A stretch of DNA of 64,000 nucleotides from DASRJX01 sp035649235 (lineage in GTDB: Bacteria; Acidobacteriota; Polarisedimenticolia; Gp22-AA2), in the NCBI GenBank assembly GCA_035649235.1, contig DASRJX010000119.1:19904-83903 (forward strand). The letters are read 5' to 3'. Under the pieces are notes generated by a model that was not told the origin of the DNA, searched no databases, and was given only the letters and a program-made list of their open reading frames with translations. Of the stretch, positions 32,311 to 40,884 are shown piece by piece (the stretch's first letter is position 1; each line of letters opens with the position of its first letter). Made by a program: the position numbers and the translations under genes.

Positions 32311-32321
32311 GTTACTGTAAC
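32311..32321. promoter_or_regulatory. 11-base palindrome upstream of the DUF948-YtxH unit
   Basis: GTTAC-T-GTAAC is a perfect inverted repeat located 17-27 bases upstream of the DUF948 start (minus strand). It overlaps a weak -10-like TACAGT, so a repressor site is possible. It is short enough to be chance. Confidence 0.35.
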
Positions 32322-32348
32322 AGAAAGCCGCCTGCGACGGTCACGCGC

Positions 32349-33971
32349 CTACCCTGACCCTGGGAGCCGGATGAGATCGGGAGCCGGGGCGCCGGGCGCC
32401 ACGATCGAATGCCGGCCGCGGCCGGGCTGGGGCCGGGGAAAGTCGGATCGGAAATGGCTCCCCCTGCTCTCCTCGCGTCGCAGAGCGCACTCGGCGATCA
32501 GCCGCCCGGCGAACAGCATGTTGCGCGCTTCCAGTCCGGCGCGGGACGGAGGACCCGCCGCCAAATTCTCCTCGAGCCCGAGGATCGCCGACGCCGCCCG
32601 CTGCAGGCCCAAAGCGTCGCGCACGATGCCGGCCTGCTGCCACATGATCTCCTTCAGCGCCGCAATGGTTGCAGGGGCCGCGGCCTCCGGAATCGTCCGA
32701 ACGACGGGGTCGGAGTCGCCGGCTGGACCCGTAGTCAGGGGGCCCGAGGCGTCCGGCCGGGTTGACGGGCCCGGCCCCGCCGGTCGGTCGGCCAGGACTG
32801 CCTGCCCGGCGCGGGCGCCGAAGACCAGGCCCTCCAGCAGCGAGTTGCTGGCCAGCCGGTTGGCGCCGTGCACGCCGTTGCAGGCCACCTCGCCGGCCGC
32901 GTACAGGCCCGGGATCGAAGTTCTCCCCCAGGTGTCGGTCCGCACGCCCCCCATCATGAAGTGGGCGCAGGGCGAGACCGGCAGGCGGTCCCGGCCAATG
33001 TCGAGGCCGTGGCGCGCACAGGTGGCGGCGATGGTCGGGAATCGGCGGCGGACGAACTCGGGCTCGCAGGCGCTCATATCGAGGAACACGCACGGATGTC
33101 CGCTGCGCCGGATCTCCTCGGTGATGCCGCGCGCCACGATGTCCCGCGGGGCCAGGTCCCCACGCGGATCGATCGCGGCCATGAAGCCCTCCCCGCGGGC
33201 ATTCAGCAGCCGGCCCCCCTCGCCGCGCATCGCCTCCGACAGGAGGAAGCGCGGCACCCCCGGCAGAAACAGGGCCGTCGGATGGAACTGGACGAACTCC
33301 AGGTCCATCATCTCGGCCCCTGCACGATAGGCCATGGTCAGTCCGTCGCCGGTGGCCTGGGGCGGGTTGGTGGTCTCGCGATAGATCTGTCCGGCGCCTC
33401 CGGTCGCGAGCAGCACGGCCCGGGCTGGCATCAGCAGGGTCCTGCCGCTCCGCTCGTCGAGGGCTGCGAGCCCGACGCAGCATCCTCCCTGCATGAGGAT
33501 GTCGATGGAGAAGAGCCGCGGCAGGAGCTCGATCCCCGGCGTGCCCTTGGCCTTCTCGACCAGGGCGCGGACGATCTCGCGCCCGGTCGAGTCGCCCTGG
33601 GCGTGCAGGATGCGGCGCTTGCTGTGGGCCGCCTCGCGCGCCAGGGCCAGCCGGGCCCCCTCGCGGTCGAAACGGGCCCCCCACTCGATCAGCTCCAGGG
33701 CCCGGGCGGGCCCCTCCTCGACGAGGATGCGCACCGCGCCTTCGCTGCACAGTCCGTCTCCGGCCCGCAGTGTGTCCTCGTAATGGAGCGCCACCTCGTC
33801 GTCATCCGAGAGGACCGCGGCCAGCCCCCCCTGGGCCTTGTCGGACGAGGAGTCCGTCGGGCCGTCCTTGGTGAGGATGCCGACGCGCCCGCCGCTCCGG
33901 GCGATCTCCACGGCGGCACGCAGGCCGGCGATGCCGCTTCCGACGACGAGCGCTCCGAAGACCGGTGTCAT
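32349..33971 (-). CDS. nadB: L-aspartate oxidase
   Basis: 540 residues from ATG 33971; the open frame upstream of this codon is unrelated. FAD-dependent oxidation of L-aspartate to iminoaspartate, the first step of de novo NAD synthesis. The FAD-binding GSGIAGLRAAVEIA (about 9-22) and the capping-domain motifs TDSSSDKAQGGLAAVL, LEFVQFHPTALFLPG and ACEPEFVRRRFP are present, and the catalytic region reads SPCAHFMMGGVRTDTWGRTS with the conserved His and Arg. GLYAAGEVACNGVHGANRLASNSLLEGLVF closes the FAD site (read in parts). nadA and nadC are not in the window. Confidence 0.92.
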   Translation of the reverse strand: MTPVFGALVVGSGIAGLRAAVEIARSGGRVGILTKDGPTDSSSDKAQGGLAAVLSDDDEVALHYEDTLRAGDGLCSEGAVRILVEEGPARALELIEWGARFDREGARLALAREAAHSKRRILHAQGDSTGREIVRALVEKAKGTPGIELLPRLFSIDILMQGGCCVGLAALDERSGRTLLMPARAVLLATGGAGQIYRETTNPPQATGDGLTMAYRAGAEMMDLEFVQFHPTALFLPGVPRFLLSEAMRGEGGRLLNARGEGFMAAIDPRGDLAPRDIVARGITEEIRRSGHPCVFLDMSACEPEFVRRRFPTIAATCARHGLDIGRDRLPVSPCAHFMMGGVRTDTWGRTSIPGLYAAGEVACNGVHGANRLASNSLLEGLVFGARAGQAVLADRPAGPGPSTRPDASGPLTTGPAGDSDPVVRTIPEAAAPATIAALKEIMWQQAGIVRDALGLQRAASAILGLEENLAAGPPSRAGLEARNMLFAGRLIAECALRREESRGSHFRSDFPRPQPGRGRHSIVAPGAPAPDLIRLPGSG

Positions 33972-34001
33972 GGATCGACAGTCTAATCCGCCCGGCGTTC
34001 C

Positions 34002-34030
34002 TTGACAGCCCGGGTGAGCGTCCCTATCAT
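34002..34030 (+). promoter_or_regulatory. Sigma-70 promoter for the 34097 DUF4388/SPOR gene
   Basis: A perfect TTGACA (34002-34007) and TATCAT (34025-34030) are separated by 17 bases. Transcription would start near 34037, about 60 bases before ATG 34097. The unit probably includes the next two genes. Confidence 0.78.
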
Positions 34031-34096
34031 GCACCCTCCCGAGGCCCCGCGCGCGGCACAGCACGGCGGCCCCGAGAGAGGTCGTCCCGGCCCGCG

Positions 34097-35797
34097 ATGC
34101 AGGACGCTCAACCCACGCAACCGATCGCCAGCGTGTTCACGCCGCGGCTCGTCGCCCGCCTGCATCGCGAGGGTTTCGACGGCTCGTTGCGCTTCAGCGC
34201 GGAAGGGACGACCCGGGTCGTTTACTTCCGGAACGGCGAGATCGCCTCCGCCGCCAGCAACGCCGAGGCGGATCGCCTGCCCAGCATCCTCCTGGGTGAC
34301 GGACGCCTGACGGAGCCGCAGCTCGAGATGGCGCGCTCGCGGCTCCAGCCCGGCGTCTCGCTGGGCAAGATGCTGATCGAGATGGGGTTCCTGACCCCCT
34401 CGGAGCTGCTCCAGGGGGCCCGACGGCAGGTCCGCCAGATCCTGGCAGCCTGCTTCGCGCTGCACGAGGGCGCGTACCAGATCAGCCCCGGTCCGCTGCC
34501 GCGCGAGATCACGGTCCTCGGACTGCCGGCCCGCCGTCTGATCTTCGACGCTCTCATGGAATCCGGCGACCGGCAGGCGATCGTGCGCGAGATGGGGTCG
34601 ATGGAGTCGGTCTACCGCCCCACCGATGCCTTCCGGGAGGGACTGTCCGCCCTCCGGCTCGAGACCTCGACGGAGCAGGTGGGACTGACCGTCGATGGGC
34701 AGCGGACCTTGCGCGAGATCAGCGGCCAGACCTCGTTGGACGACTTCACCGTCAGCAAGGTCGTCCTGGCGCTCGAGATCCTGGGTCTGGTGGAGGCCGC
34801 GCCGTCCGCCGCCTCCGCAGTCTCCCGGGGGAGGTTGATCCCGGTCGAAGCGGACTTGCCGCCCGACGCGCATCCCGCTCCGGACGCCCGGATCCAGGAG
34901 CCGGAGGTCGTGCCAGCGCCTCCATTGGAGCCGGAGAGCCCGGCGGCCCTGGCGCCGCCGCCCGCTCCCCAGGCTCAAGAGGAAGCCGAAGACCTGCCGC
35001 CCCCCTTCCCTCCGGGGGAGCTGCCCGCTTTCGCGATCCCGCCCGGCGCAGCGCCGGAGTGGCGTCTCAATCCCCAGACCGGAGAGAAGACGATGGCCGG
35101 ACCGGTCGAGATGACGTTCGACGGCCAGGTCGGGCCCGCGACGAACCGTCCGTCGGCCGCGAGGCGCTGGGCAGCCGTCGCCTCCGTGGCGGCGGTCGTG
35201 CTGATGGCGGCGCTCGCGGCCAGCCTGCTGCGCAACAGGCGACCGGCCCTGCAGGAGGCCGTGGCCGGGTCCACGGCCGAGCCCAAACCCGCCGAGGCAA
35301 CGACCCCGGCTCCCGTCGAGGCAGGAGAAGTCGACACGCTGAAGGCGCCCTCTCCCCCCGCTCCGGCGCAGCCGGCGCCCGCTGCGGACCTTGCCGGCGA
35401 CTCCGCAGAGCACCTTCCTCCCAGGTCCGGAGCGCGGCCCGGGCAGGAGCGGTTCGCCGACGCCTACCGCCTGATCGAAGAGGGGCGGGTCGCCGCGGGA
35501 GCCGATGCGTTTCGTGCCCTGGTGAGAGAAGGCGACCCGGATCGCTTCACCTTGCAGGTCCTGATCGCCTGCGAACCGGCCACGGTGCAGAAAGCGCTCG
35601 CCGCCACGCGCGCGGCGGGCGATCTCATCGTCGTGCCCTTCCCGCTCCAGGGACGGACCTGCTTCCGCGCCTGCTGGGGCGTGTACGACAGCAAGGAGGC
35701 CGCATACGCCGCGGCGTCGTCCGTCCCCGCCTATTTCGCCGAGGGAGCCCAGAAGCCGGTCGTCGTCTCGCTGGCTCGGCTCGCTCCGCGGTCCTAG
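34097..35797 (+). CDS. DUF4388 (PATAN-like) protein with membrane helix and C-terminal SPOR-like domain
   Basis: 566 residues. The N-terminal DUF4388/PATAN-type module (about 10-240) includes FDGSLRFSAEGTTRVVYFRNGEIASA and GVSLGKMLIEMGFLTPSEL (read in parts), plus a winged-helix-like TVDGQRTLREISGQTSLDDF segment. A Pro/Ala/Glu-rich linker precedes one membrane helix at about 358-376 (AAVASVAAVVLMAALAASLL). The outer part ends in a SPOR-like fold (about 478-560: FTLQVLIACEPATVQKAL, ACWGVYDSKEAAYAAA). This suggests a cytoplasmic signalling module coupled to a periplasmic peptidoglycan-binding domain. It ends one base before the next gene. Confidence 0.7.
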   Translation: MQDAQPTQPIASVFTPRLVARLHREGFDGSLRFSAEGTTRVVYFRNGEIASAASNAEADRLPSILLGDGRLTEPQLEMARSRLQPGVSLGKMLIEMGFLTPSELLQGARRQVRQILAACFALHEGAYQISPGPLPREITVLGLPARRLIFDALMESGDRQAIVREMGSMESVYRPTDAFREGLSALRLETSTEQVGLTVDGQRTLREISGQTSLDDFTVSKVVLALEILGLVEAAPSAASAVSRGRLIPVEADLPPDAHPAPDARIQEPEVVPAPPLEPESPAALAPPPAPQAQEEAEDLPPPFPPGELPAFAIPPGAAPEWRLNPQTGEKTMAGPVEMTFDGQVGPATNRPSAARRWAAVASVAAVVLMAALAASLLRNRRPALQEAVAGSTAEPKPAEATTPAPVEAGEVDTLKAPSPPAPAQPAPAADLAGDSAEHLPPRSGARPGQERFADAYRLIEEGRVAAGADAFRALVREGDPDRFTLQVLIACEPATVQKALAATRAAGDLIVVPFPLQGRTCFRACWGVYDSKEAAYAAASSVPAYFAEGAQKPVVVSLARLAPRS

Positions 35798-35798
35798 G

Positions 35799-37250
35799 AT
35801 GCCGGGCCGCCACGTCCGGGGCGGCTGGCCGGCCGGACTCGCCGCCTGCGCCACGGCGCTCCTGGCTCAATCGCTCTCTCCCGCCGTCGCCGACATCGTC
35901 CATCTCAAGAACGGAGGGACGATCGTCTGCGACCGCATCGAGGAGCGCGGCGAGAACCTCGTCGTGCATCAAGGCCAGGGAACGATAGTCGTTCCCCGCC
36001 GCGACGTCGCCCGGATCGAGGCGGTCCCGTCCCCGCCGTCCTCGAAGTCCGCCCGCGCGCCGGGCGGCGCCGGGCCGGACCGGAGGGGCGGGGCGGCACG
36101 GCAGCCAGCGGACTCATCCGGCAGAGCCCCGCAGTCACCCCCCTTCGATCGGGCGGAGACCGTCCGGCGTCTGGAGGAGCTGAAGGCCCGGATGCAGCAG
36201 TTCCCCCTGGCCCGGGAGGAGAACCGGGCCCAGGTCGTCGCCCTGCTCTGTCGGCTGGGAGGAGAGGATCTCAAGCAAGGCCACGCCGGCGAGGCGCGTC
36301 GACGCTTCGAGGAGGCCCTCCAGTACGACGATCACAGCATTCCCGCCCGGGGAGGGCTGGCCGCGGCGTATCTGCACGAGGGCCGGGACGCGTTCGCCCG
36401 CTCGGTTCTCGAGCGGGCGCTCCTGGACGCACCCCACGATCCGGATCTGCTCTTCCTGCTCGGCGCGGTGGCCCAGAAACAGGACCGCCAGGACGAGGCG
36501 CTCGCCGCCTGGGAGAAGTCCCTGGCCGTCCGGCCGGATCCTCTGCTGCGCGAGCGGATGGAGACGCTGCGGCGCCAGCAGTCCGTCGAACAGGGCTACC
36601 GGCGGACCGAAGGCGCGCACTTCATCCTGCGCTACGACGGCGAGCGGATCTCGCCAGAACTCGAGGCGGCGATCCTCGGCGAGCTCGAGAGCCGGTTCCC
36701 CGATCTGGTCCGGCAGTTCGACCACGACCTATCCCTGCCAATCGCGGTCGTCGTCTATCCCGGACAGGCCTTCTACGAGGCGACTCAAGCCGATGCCAAC
36801 GTCGCCGGCCTCTACGACGGCAAGATCCGCCTGCCGGCCGGGGGCCTGCGCGATCTGAACCGCGAGGTCCGCGCCGTCCTCCTGCACGAGCTGGCGCACG
36901 CTTTCATCACGGACAAGAGCGGCGGTCGCGCCCCGCGCTGGCTGCAGGAGGGTCTGGCCCAATGGATCGAGGGGCGACGCACGACGGTCGCGACCGCGCG
37001 CCAGCTGGCGCGGGACTGGCAGGACGACAGCGCCGGCCCGGCGTGGGGATCGACCTTCACCTACGCCTCCGCTCTTTCGTTCGTTGAATTCCTCCTCGAT
37101 CGCGAAGGGTTCCACGGACTGAACCTCGTCCTGCTCGAGATGGGTCGCGGCAGCGACTCCGATGAGGCGGTCCGGACCGCCACCCGGTTCACCCTCCCCG
37201 AGTTGCTGCGCCTCTGGGGCGAGGACCTGGCCCGCCGTCACTTGCAATAA
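35799..37250 (+). CDS. Exported TPR protein with peptidase MA-like HExxH domain
   Basis: 483 residues. The signal peptide runs to about residue 31. A small beta module (VHLKNGGTIVCDRIEERGENL, about 35-70) is followed by a TPR region (about 120-260) and a metallopeptidase domain from about 270: HFILRYDGERIS, then VVYPGQAFYEATQADANVAGLYDG (in parts), and HELAHAF with the zinc ligands His363 and His367 and catalytic Glu364, then WLQEGLAQWIEG with the third ligand candidate Glu. This is the peptidase MA family layout. It starts one base after the previous stop, so the genes are translationally linked. Natural substrates are unknown. Confidence 0.75.
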   Translation: MPGRHVRGGWPAGLAACATALLAQSLSPAVADIVHLKNGGTIVCDRIEERGENLVVHQGQGTIVVPRRDVARIEAVPSPPSSKSARAPGGAGPDRRGGAARQPADSSGRAPQSPPFDRAETVRRLEELKARMQQFPLAREENRAQVVALLCRLGGEDLKQGHAGEARRRFEEALQYDDHSIPARGGLAAAYLHEGRDAFARSVLERALLDAPHDPDLLFLLGAVAQKQDRQDEALAAWEKSLAVRPDPLLRERMETLRRQQSVEQGYRRTEGAHFILRYDGERISPELEAAILGELESRFPDLVRQFDHDLSLPIAVVVYPGQAFYEATQADANVAGLYDGKIRLPAGGLRDLNREVRAVLLHELAHAFITDKSGGRAPRWLQEGLAQWIEGRRTTVATARQLARDWQDDSAGPAWGSTFTYASALSFVEFLLDREGFHGLNLVLLEMGRGSDSDEAVRTATRFTLPELLRLWGEDLARRHLQ

Positions 37251-37333
37251 CGTTGTCCGCGCACCAAGTTATAGCGAGATCCGATCCGGCCGCCCCGGCC
37301 CGTAGGCGTGCGGCTGATGGAGGGCTCTCTGGC

Positions 37334-39151
37334 ATGCAAGGAAGCCTGGCTCGCAGATCACCCGCCGACGTGCTGAGCGACGCGCAGCGGAATCGAACCT
37401 CGGGCGTCCTGACCTTCCGTCTCGATCCGATCAGCCGGCAGATCCATCTCGAGGCGGGAGTGCACATCCGGTTCGCCGCCAGCAACCATCCCGCCGAGAG
37501 CCTGACGAGCTGGTTCCTGGAACGTGGCGGCGTGGCGGAGGAGCAGCTGCGGCAGGCCGCTTTGGAGAAGCGGCCGGAGGAATTCCTGGGCTCGACGCTG
37601 CTGCGGCTCGGACTCGTCACCCCGGAGGACCTGGTCGAGCTGACCGAAATGCACATCCGCAGGATCGCCCGCGCCGCGATGCGGATGGGAGGCGCCGCCT
37701 ACCAGTTCCAGGAGGGTGGCACGCCGCTTCGCGATCCGATGATCGGCGGAGTCCTGACCGCCGAGGTCCTCCTCGAGTGGACGCGCGAGATCAACAATCC
37801 GGACTGGATCCGCGGGCGCCTCGGATCTCCCGACAGCCGCATCCAGCGCGGAGCCCGCCCTCCGGACGGCTACCAGAGGATCCGGCTGGACCCGGCGGAG
37901 GGGTACATCATGTCGCGGGTCGACGGCGTCGCCACCATCCGCGAGATCTGCATGGTGAGCCCCATGGGGGACGACAAGACGCTCGCCGCCCTGCTCGGTC
38001 TGTCCCTGGCGGGCATCCTCGAGATGCCCGGCGGAGCCACGGAGCAACCGGGGCCCGCGGCACGCCCCGAGCTTCCCCCCGTTGACGCCGCCGGCTCCTC
38101 GCAGAGCAGCCGGTCGCCATCGCCTCCGAAGCCGCCGGCAGTCAAGCCTTCGGTGCCGACGCAGGCCGCTGCCAAGCCGATCGTTCTTCCGTCACCGACG
38201 GCGTCCGCCAAGCCTCCCGCGCCCTCTGTGCCCGCGGCGAGCAAGGCCCCGCCGCCGGCCGCCGCCAGACCGGGCAGTCCCCAGGCCGCCCCGGCCTTCC
38301 AGCCTCCCGGCGCTGCTCGCCCGGGGCCGATCGGTCTCGTCCCCAAGGCCCGCATCCCCCTCGGAGGCGCCGGCCGGGGCTTGAGGCCCGTCCGGAGGCC
38401 GGGCGCCGCGATCCCGAAGCCCCTGCGGCCAGCGATCAAGCCGGCGGCCGAGACCGTCGTGGACGTGGAGACGGAGATGCTCCGCCGCTTCCGCGACATC
38501 CACACGCTCGACCTCTACCAGGTCCTCGACGTCGCTCCGGTCGCCACGATGGACATGATCCGCCGCTCGTACTACGCCCTGGCGCGCCGCCTGCACCCCG
38601 ACACCTTCCATCGCGAGGATCTGAAATCGAAGGCGGAAAAGGTCTTCGGCCGGATCACCGAGGCCTATGCCACCTTGTCCCACCCCACTACACGGGAGAA
38701 GTACGACGAGGAGCGGCAGGCGCGCGGCAGCCAAACGGAGGACAAGTCGGCCGACGCGACAGCGGTGGCCCGGATGAACTTCAAGCACGGCCGGGAGCAT
38801 TTCGAGCACGGCCGGCTGTCGGAAGCGCTCTCGTTCCTCCAGAACGCCTGCCAGCAGGATCCGACCCGGGCCGAGTACTTCGAGTACCTGGGCATGGCCC
38901 AGACGAAGAACCCACGCCTCCGCAAGCAAGCGGAGGAGAGCCTTCTCAAGGCCATCGAGCTGGCGCCGATGAGCGCCAGCTCGCACGCGCTCCTCGGGCA
39001 GCTGTACGAACGCGCCGGAGTCATGGACAGGGCGCGCGCCATGTACCGCAAGGCGCTCGAGTGGGACCCCACCAACGAGACGGCACTGGCCGGGCTCGAA
39101 TCCGAAGGCTCGACCCGCAAGGGAATCCTCGGGCTGTTCTCCCGCAAGTGA
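37334..39151 (+). CDS. DUF4388 / J-domain / TPR protein
   Basis: 605 residues from ATG 37334 (GGAGGG at 37319-37324); a TTG at 37253 would add 27 poorly conserved residues. N-terminal DUF4388 module (about 1-230: MQGSLARRSPADVLSDAQRN, FLGSTLLRLGLVTPEDLVEL, GVATIREICMVSP), a long Pro/Ala linker (about 235-375), then a J-domain (about 392-455) with the HPD motif (ARRLHPDTF) that would stimulate a DnaK-type ATPase, and three or four TPR units to the end. This combination suggests an adaptor that couples a signalling module to Hsp70. It is in one direction with the two preceding genes, 83 bases downstream. Confidence 0.75.
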   Translation: MQGSLARRSPADVLSDAQRNRTSGVLTFRLDPISRQIHLEAGVHIRFAASNHPAESLTSWFLERGGVAEEQLRQAALEKRPEEFLGSTLLRLGLVTPEDLVELTEMHIRRIARAAMRMGGAAYQFQEGGTPLRDPMIGGVLTAEVLLEWTREINNPDWIRGRLGSPDSRIQRGARPPDGYQRIRLDPAEGYIMSRVDGVATIREICMVSPMGDDKTLAALLGLSLAGILEMPGGATEQPGPAARPELPPVDAAGSSQSSRSPSPPKPPAVKPSVPTQAAAKPIVLPSPTASAKPPAPSVPAASKAPPPAAARPGSPQAAPAFQPPGAARPGPIGLVPKARIPLGGAGRGLRPVRRPGAAIPKPLRPAIKPAAETVVDVETEMLRRFRDIHTLDLYQVLDVAPVATMDMIRRSYYALARRLHPDTFHREDLKSKAEKVFGRITEAYATLSHPTTREKYDEERQARGSQTEDKSADATAVARMNFKHGREHFEHGRLSEALSFLQNACQQDPTRAEYFEYLGMAQTKNPRLRKQAEESLLKAIELAPMSASSHALLGQLYERAGVMDRARAMYRKALEWDPTNETALAGLESEGSTRKGILGLFSRK

Positions 39152-39175
39152 CGCACGGGCCACGCGCCACGGGCG

Positions 39176-39204
39176 TTGATATTTCTCGGGCGGGCCCCTA
39201 GATT
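39176..39204 (+). promoter_or_regulatory. Sigma-70 promoter for the Ser/Thr kinase gene
   Basis: TTGATA (39176-39181) and TAGATT (39199-39204) are separated by 17 bases, with a predicted transcription start near 39211 and a short leader before ATG 39226. Confidence 0.72.
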
Positions 39205-39225
39205 CCGTTTCGGAGCGAGCGCGCG

Positions 39226-40725
39226 ATGACAGAATCGTCATCGGACAGAAAGGCGGGCGACCGCTTCGGGACCTACCGCGTCCTGGAGCTGATCGGCGCT
39301 GGGGGCATGGGACGGGTCTACCGCGCGCTCGACGAGGCGCTGCAGCGCGAGGTGGCTCTCAAGACCCTCCTGCCGGCCCTGGCCGCCGACGGAGAGTTCG
39401 TCACGCGCTTCACGCGGGAGGCGCGCTCCGCCGCGGCGCTGAACCATCCGAACATCACCCAGATCTACGCCATCGGCCAGGAGGGGGAGAGCCCCTACTT
39501 CGCGATGGAGCTGATCCGGGGACGGTCGCTCGAGACGATGGTGAAAGCGGGCGGCGCGCTCGAGCCCGCGATCGCGGCGGGGTACATCATGCAGGCCGCG
39601 GCCGGGCTCCGGCATGCCGCGGACAAGGGCCTCATCCATCGCGACGTGAAGCCGAGCAACCTCATGGTCGCGGAGGACGGCACCGTCAAGATTACCGACT
39701 TCGGCCTGGCCAAGGCCGCGCGCGCCGAGACGCAGCTGACCGCGACCGGCGAGGTGCTCGGATCCCCCGGGTACATCTCGCCGGAGCAGGCGCAGGGGCA
39801 GCCGATCGATCTGAGGTCGGACATCTATTCCCTCGGCGCCACCTTCTACCATCTCGTCACGGGCCGCCTCCCGTTCGAGGCCACCACCGCCGTGGCGATG
39901 ATCATGAAGCACATGAATGAGCCGGTCCGCTCCCCGCGCGCGGTCAACGCCGGCATCCCCTACCCGATCGCGGCGGTGATCCAGCGGATGATGGCCAAGC
40001 GGCCGGCGGAGCGCTTCCAGGATTACAACGCTCTCCTCCGGGAGCTGGAACGCGCGCTGGGCGACACGCAGCCGTCGACCGCGGCGGCCGCGGACGTGCC
40101 CGCCACCACGATGCGCCGCAAGGGGCCGCTGGACCCGGGAGCCGCCGCGGGGGCCGGCCGCGTCCCGGCACCGGCGCGCCTGCCAGCGTCCCCCGCGGCG
40201 GACGAGCGGCGCTCGCTATCCCTTCTGCCCGTGGGTCTGATGGTGGCCGTCCTGGGCCTCGTCGCCGCCGGCCTCTGGCAGCACCTGCAAGCCGCGCGGC
40301 AGGGCGAGGCGTCAGGAGGGCCGGCCTCCTCCACCGTGGTCAGCCCGTCCATCGAGGGGGAAGGCACCTACACGAGTCGTTCCGCGGCGCCGCAATCCAG
40401 CGGCGGGCCAGAGCAGGATCTTCTCGCCAGCTCGATCGCCGGCGCCTCCCGGGCGAACCTGATGTTCCTGTCGAACGATCACGATGTCCTGCCGACGGGC
40501 GGTCTGCGGGTCAAGGGGCAGGTGCAGAACTCCGGCGGCCTGCCGGCCATGAACGCTCGCGTGCGGGTGCGGCTCCTGCTCGACACCGGCGCCGTAGCGG
40601 CTCAAGGCGAGTCGCCGCTCAAGCCGCCCGTCGTCCCGCCCGGCCGCAGCGCCACGTTCGAGGTGGACCTCGACTACGCCGGCCCGATCGGCACCATCAA
40701 GGCCGAGCTCATATGGACGGACTGA
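39226..40725 (+). CDS. Hanks-type Ser/Thr protein kinase with membrane helix and FxLYD-like C-terminal domain
   Basis: 499 residues. Kinase domain at about 11-275: glycine loop IGAGGMGRVYRA, VALK lysine, HRDVKPSNLM catalytic loop (near 138), DFG (near 158), activation-segment GSPGYISPEQA and DIYSLGATFYHL. All catalytic residues are present. A Pro/Ala linker leads to one membrane helix (about 328-348), and the outer part ends with an FxLYD-like beta domain (LRVKGQVQNSGGLPAMNARV). This is the PknB-like arrangement of an intracellular kinase with an extracytoplasmic sensor. It lies downstream of two DUF4388 genes but has its own promoter. Confidence 0.88.
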   Translation: MTESSSDRKAGDRFGTYRVLELIGAGGMGRVYRALDEALQREVALKTLLPALAADGEFVTRFTREARSAAALNHPNITQIYAIGQEGESPYFAMELIRGRSLETMVKAGGALEPAIAAGYIMQAAAGLRHAADKGLIHRDVKPSNLMVAEDGTVKITDFGLAKAARAETQLTATGEVLGSPGYISPEQAQGQPIDLRSDIYSLGATFYHLVTGRLPFEATTAVAMIMKHMNEPVRSPRAVNAGIPYPIAAVIQRMMAKRPAERFQDYNALLRELERALGDTQPSTAAAADVPATTMRRKGPLDPGAAAGAGRVPAPARLPASPAADERRSLSLLPVGLMVAVLGLVAAGLWQHLQAARQGEASGGPASSTVVSPSIEGEGTYTSRSAAPQSSGGPEQDLLASSIAGASRANLMFLSNDHDVLPTGGLRVKGQVQNSGGLPAMNARVRVRLLLDTGAVAAQGESPLKPPVVPPGRSATFEVDLDYAGPIGTIKAELIWTD

Positions 40726-40803
40726 CCCCGCCGCCATTCCCGTTCCTCCCCGGTCCGGGGAGCGGCCCGCCGCCTCGCCCATTGGAGCTTCGAATTCCAC
40801 GGC

Positions 40804-40832
40804 TTGACAGCGCCCGGGACACCACCAATAAT
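40804..40832 (+). promoter_or_regulatory. Sigma-70 promoter for the APC transporter gene
   Basis: A perfect TTGACA (40804-40809) and AATAAT (40827-40832) are separated by 17 bases. Because the -35 coincides with the longest possible start codon, translation must begin further down, at GTG 40885. Confidence 0.75.
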
Positions 40833-40884
40833 CCGCCGCCGGGTCCGGCTGCTTGAGCACGGCGCACTCCGGGGAGCGCAATCG

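Noticed and set aside
32311..32321. Strong regulator site upstream of the DUF948 gene
   Set aside because: Kept only as a weak feature: the palindrome is 11 bases and there is no companion -35 or second copy to support it.
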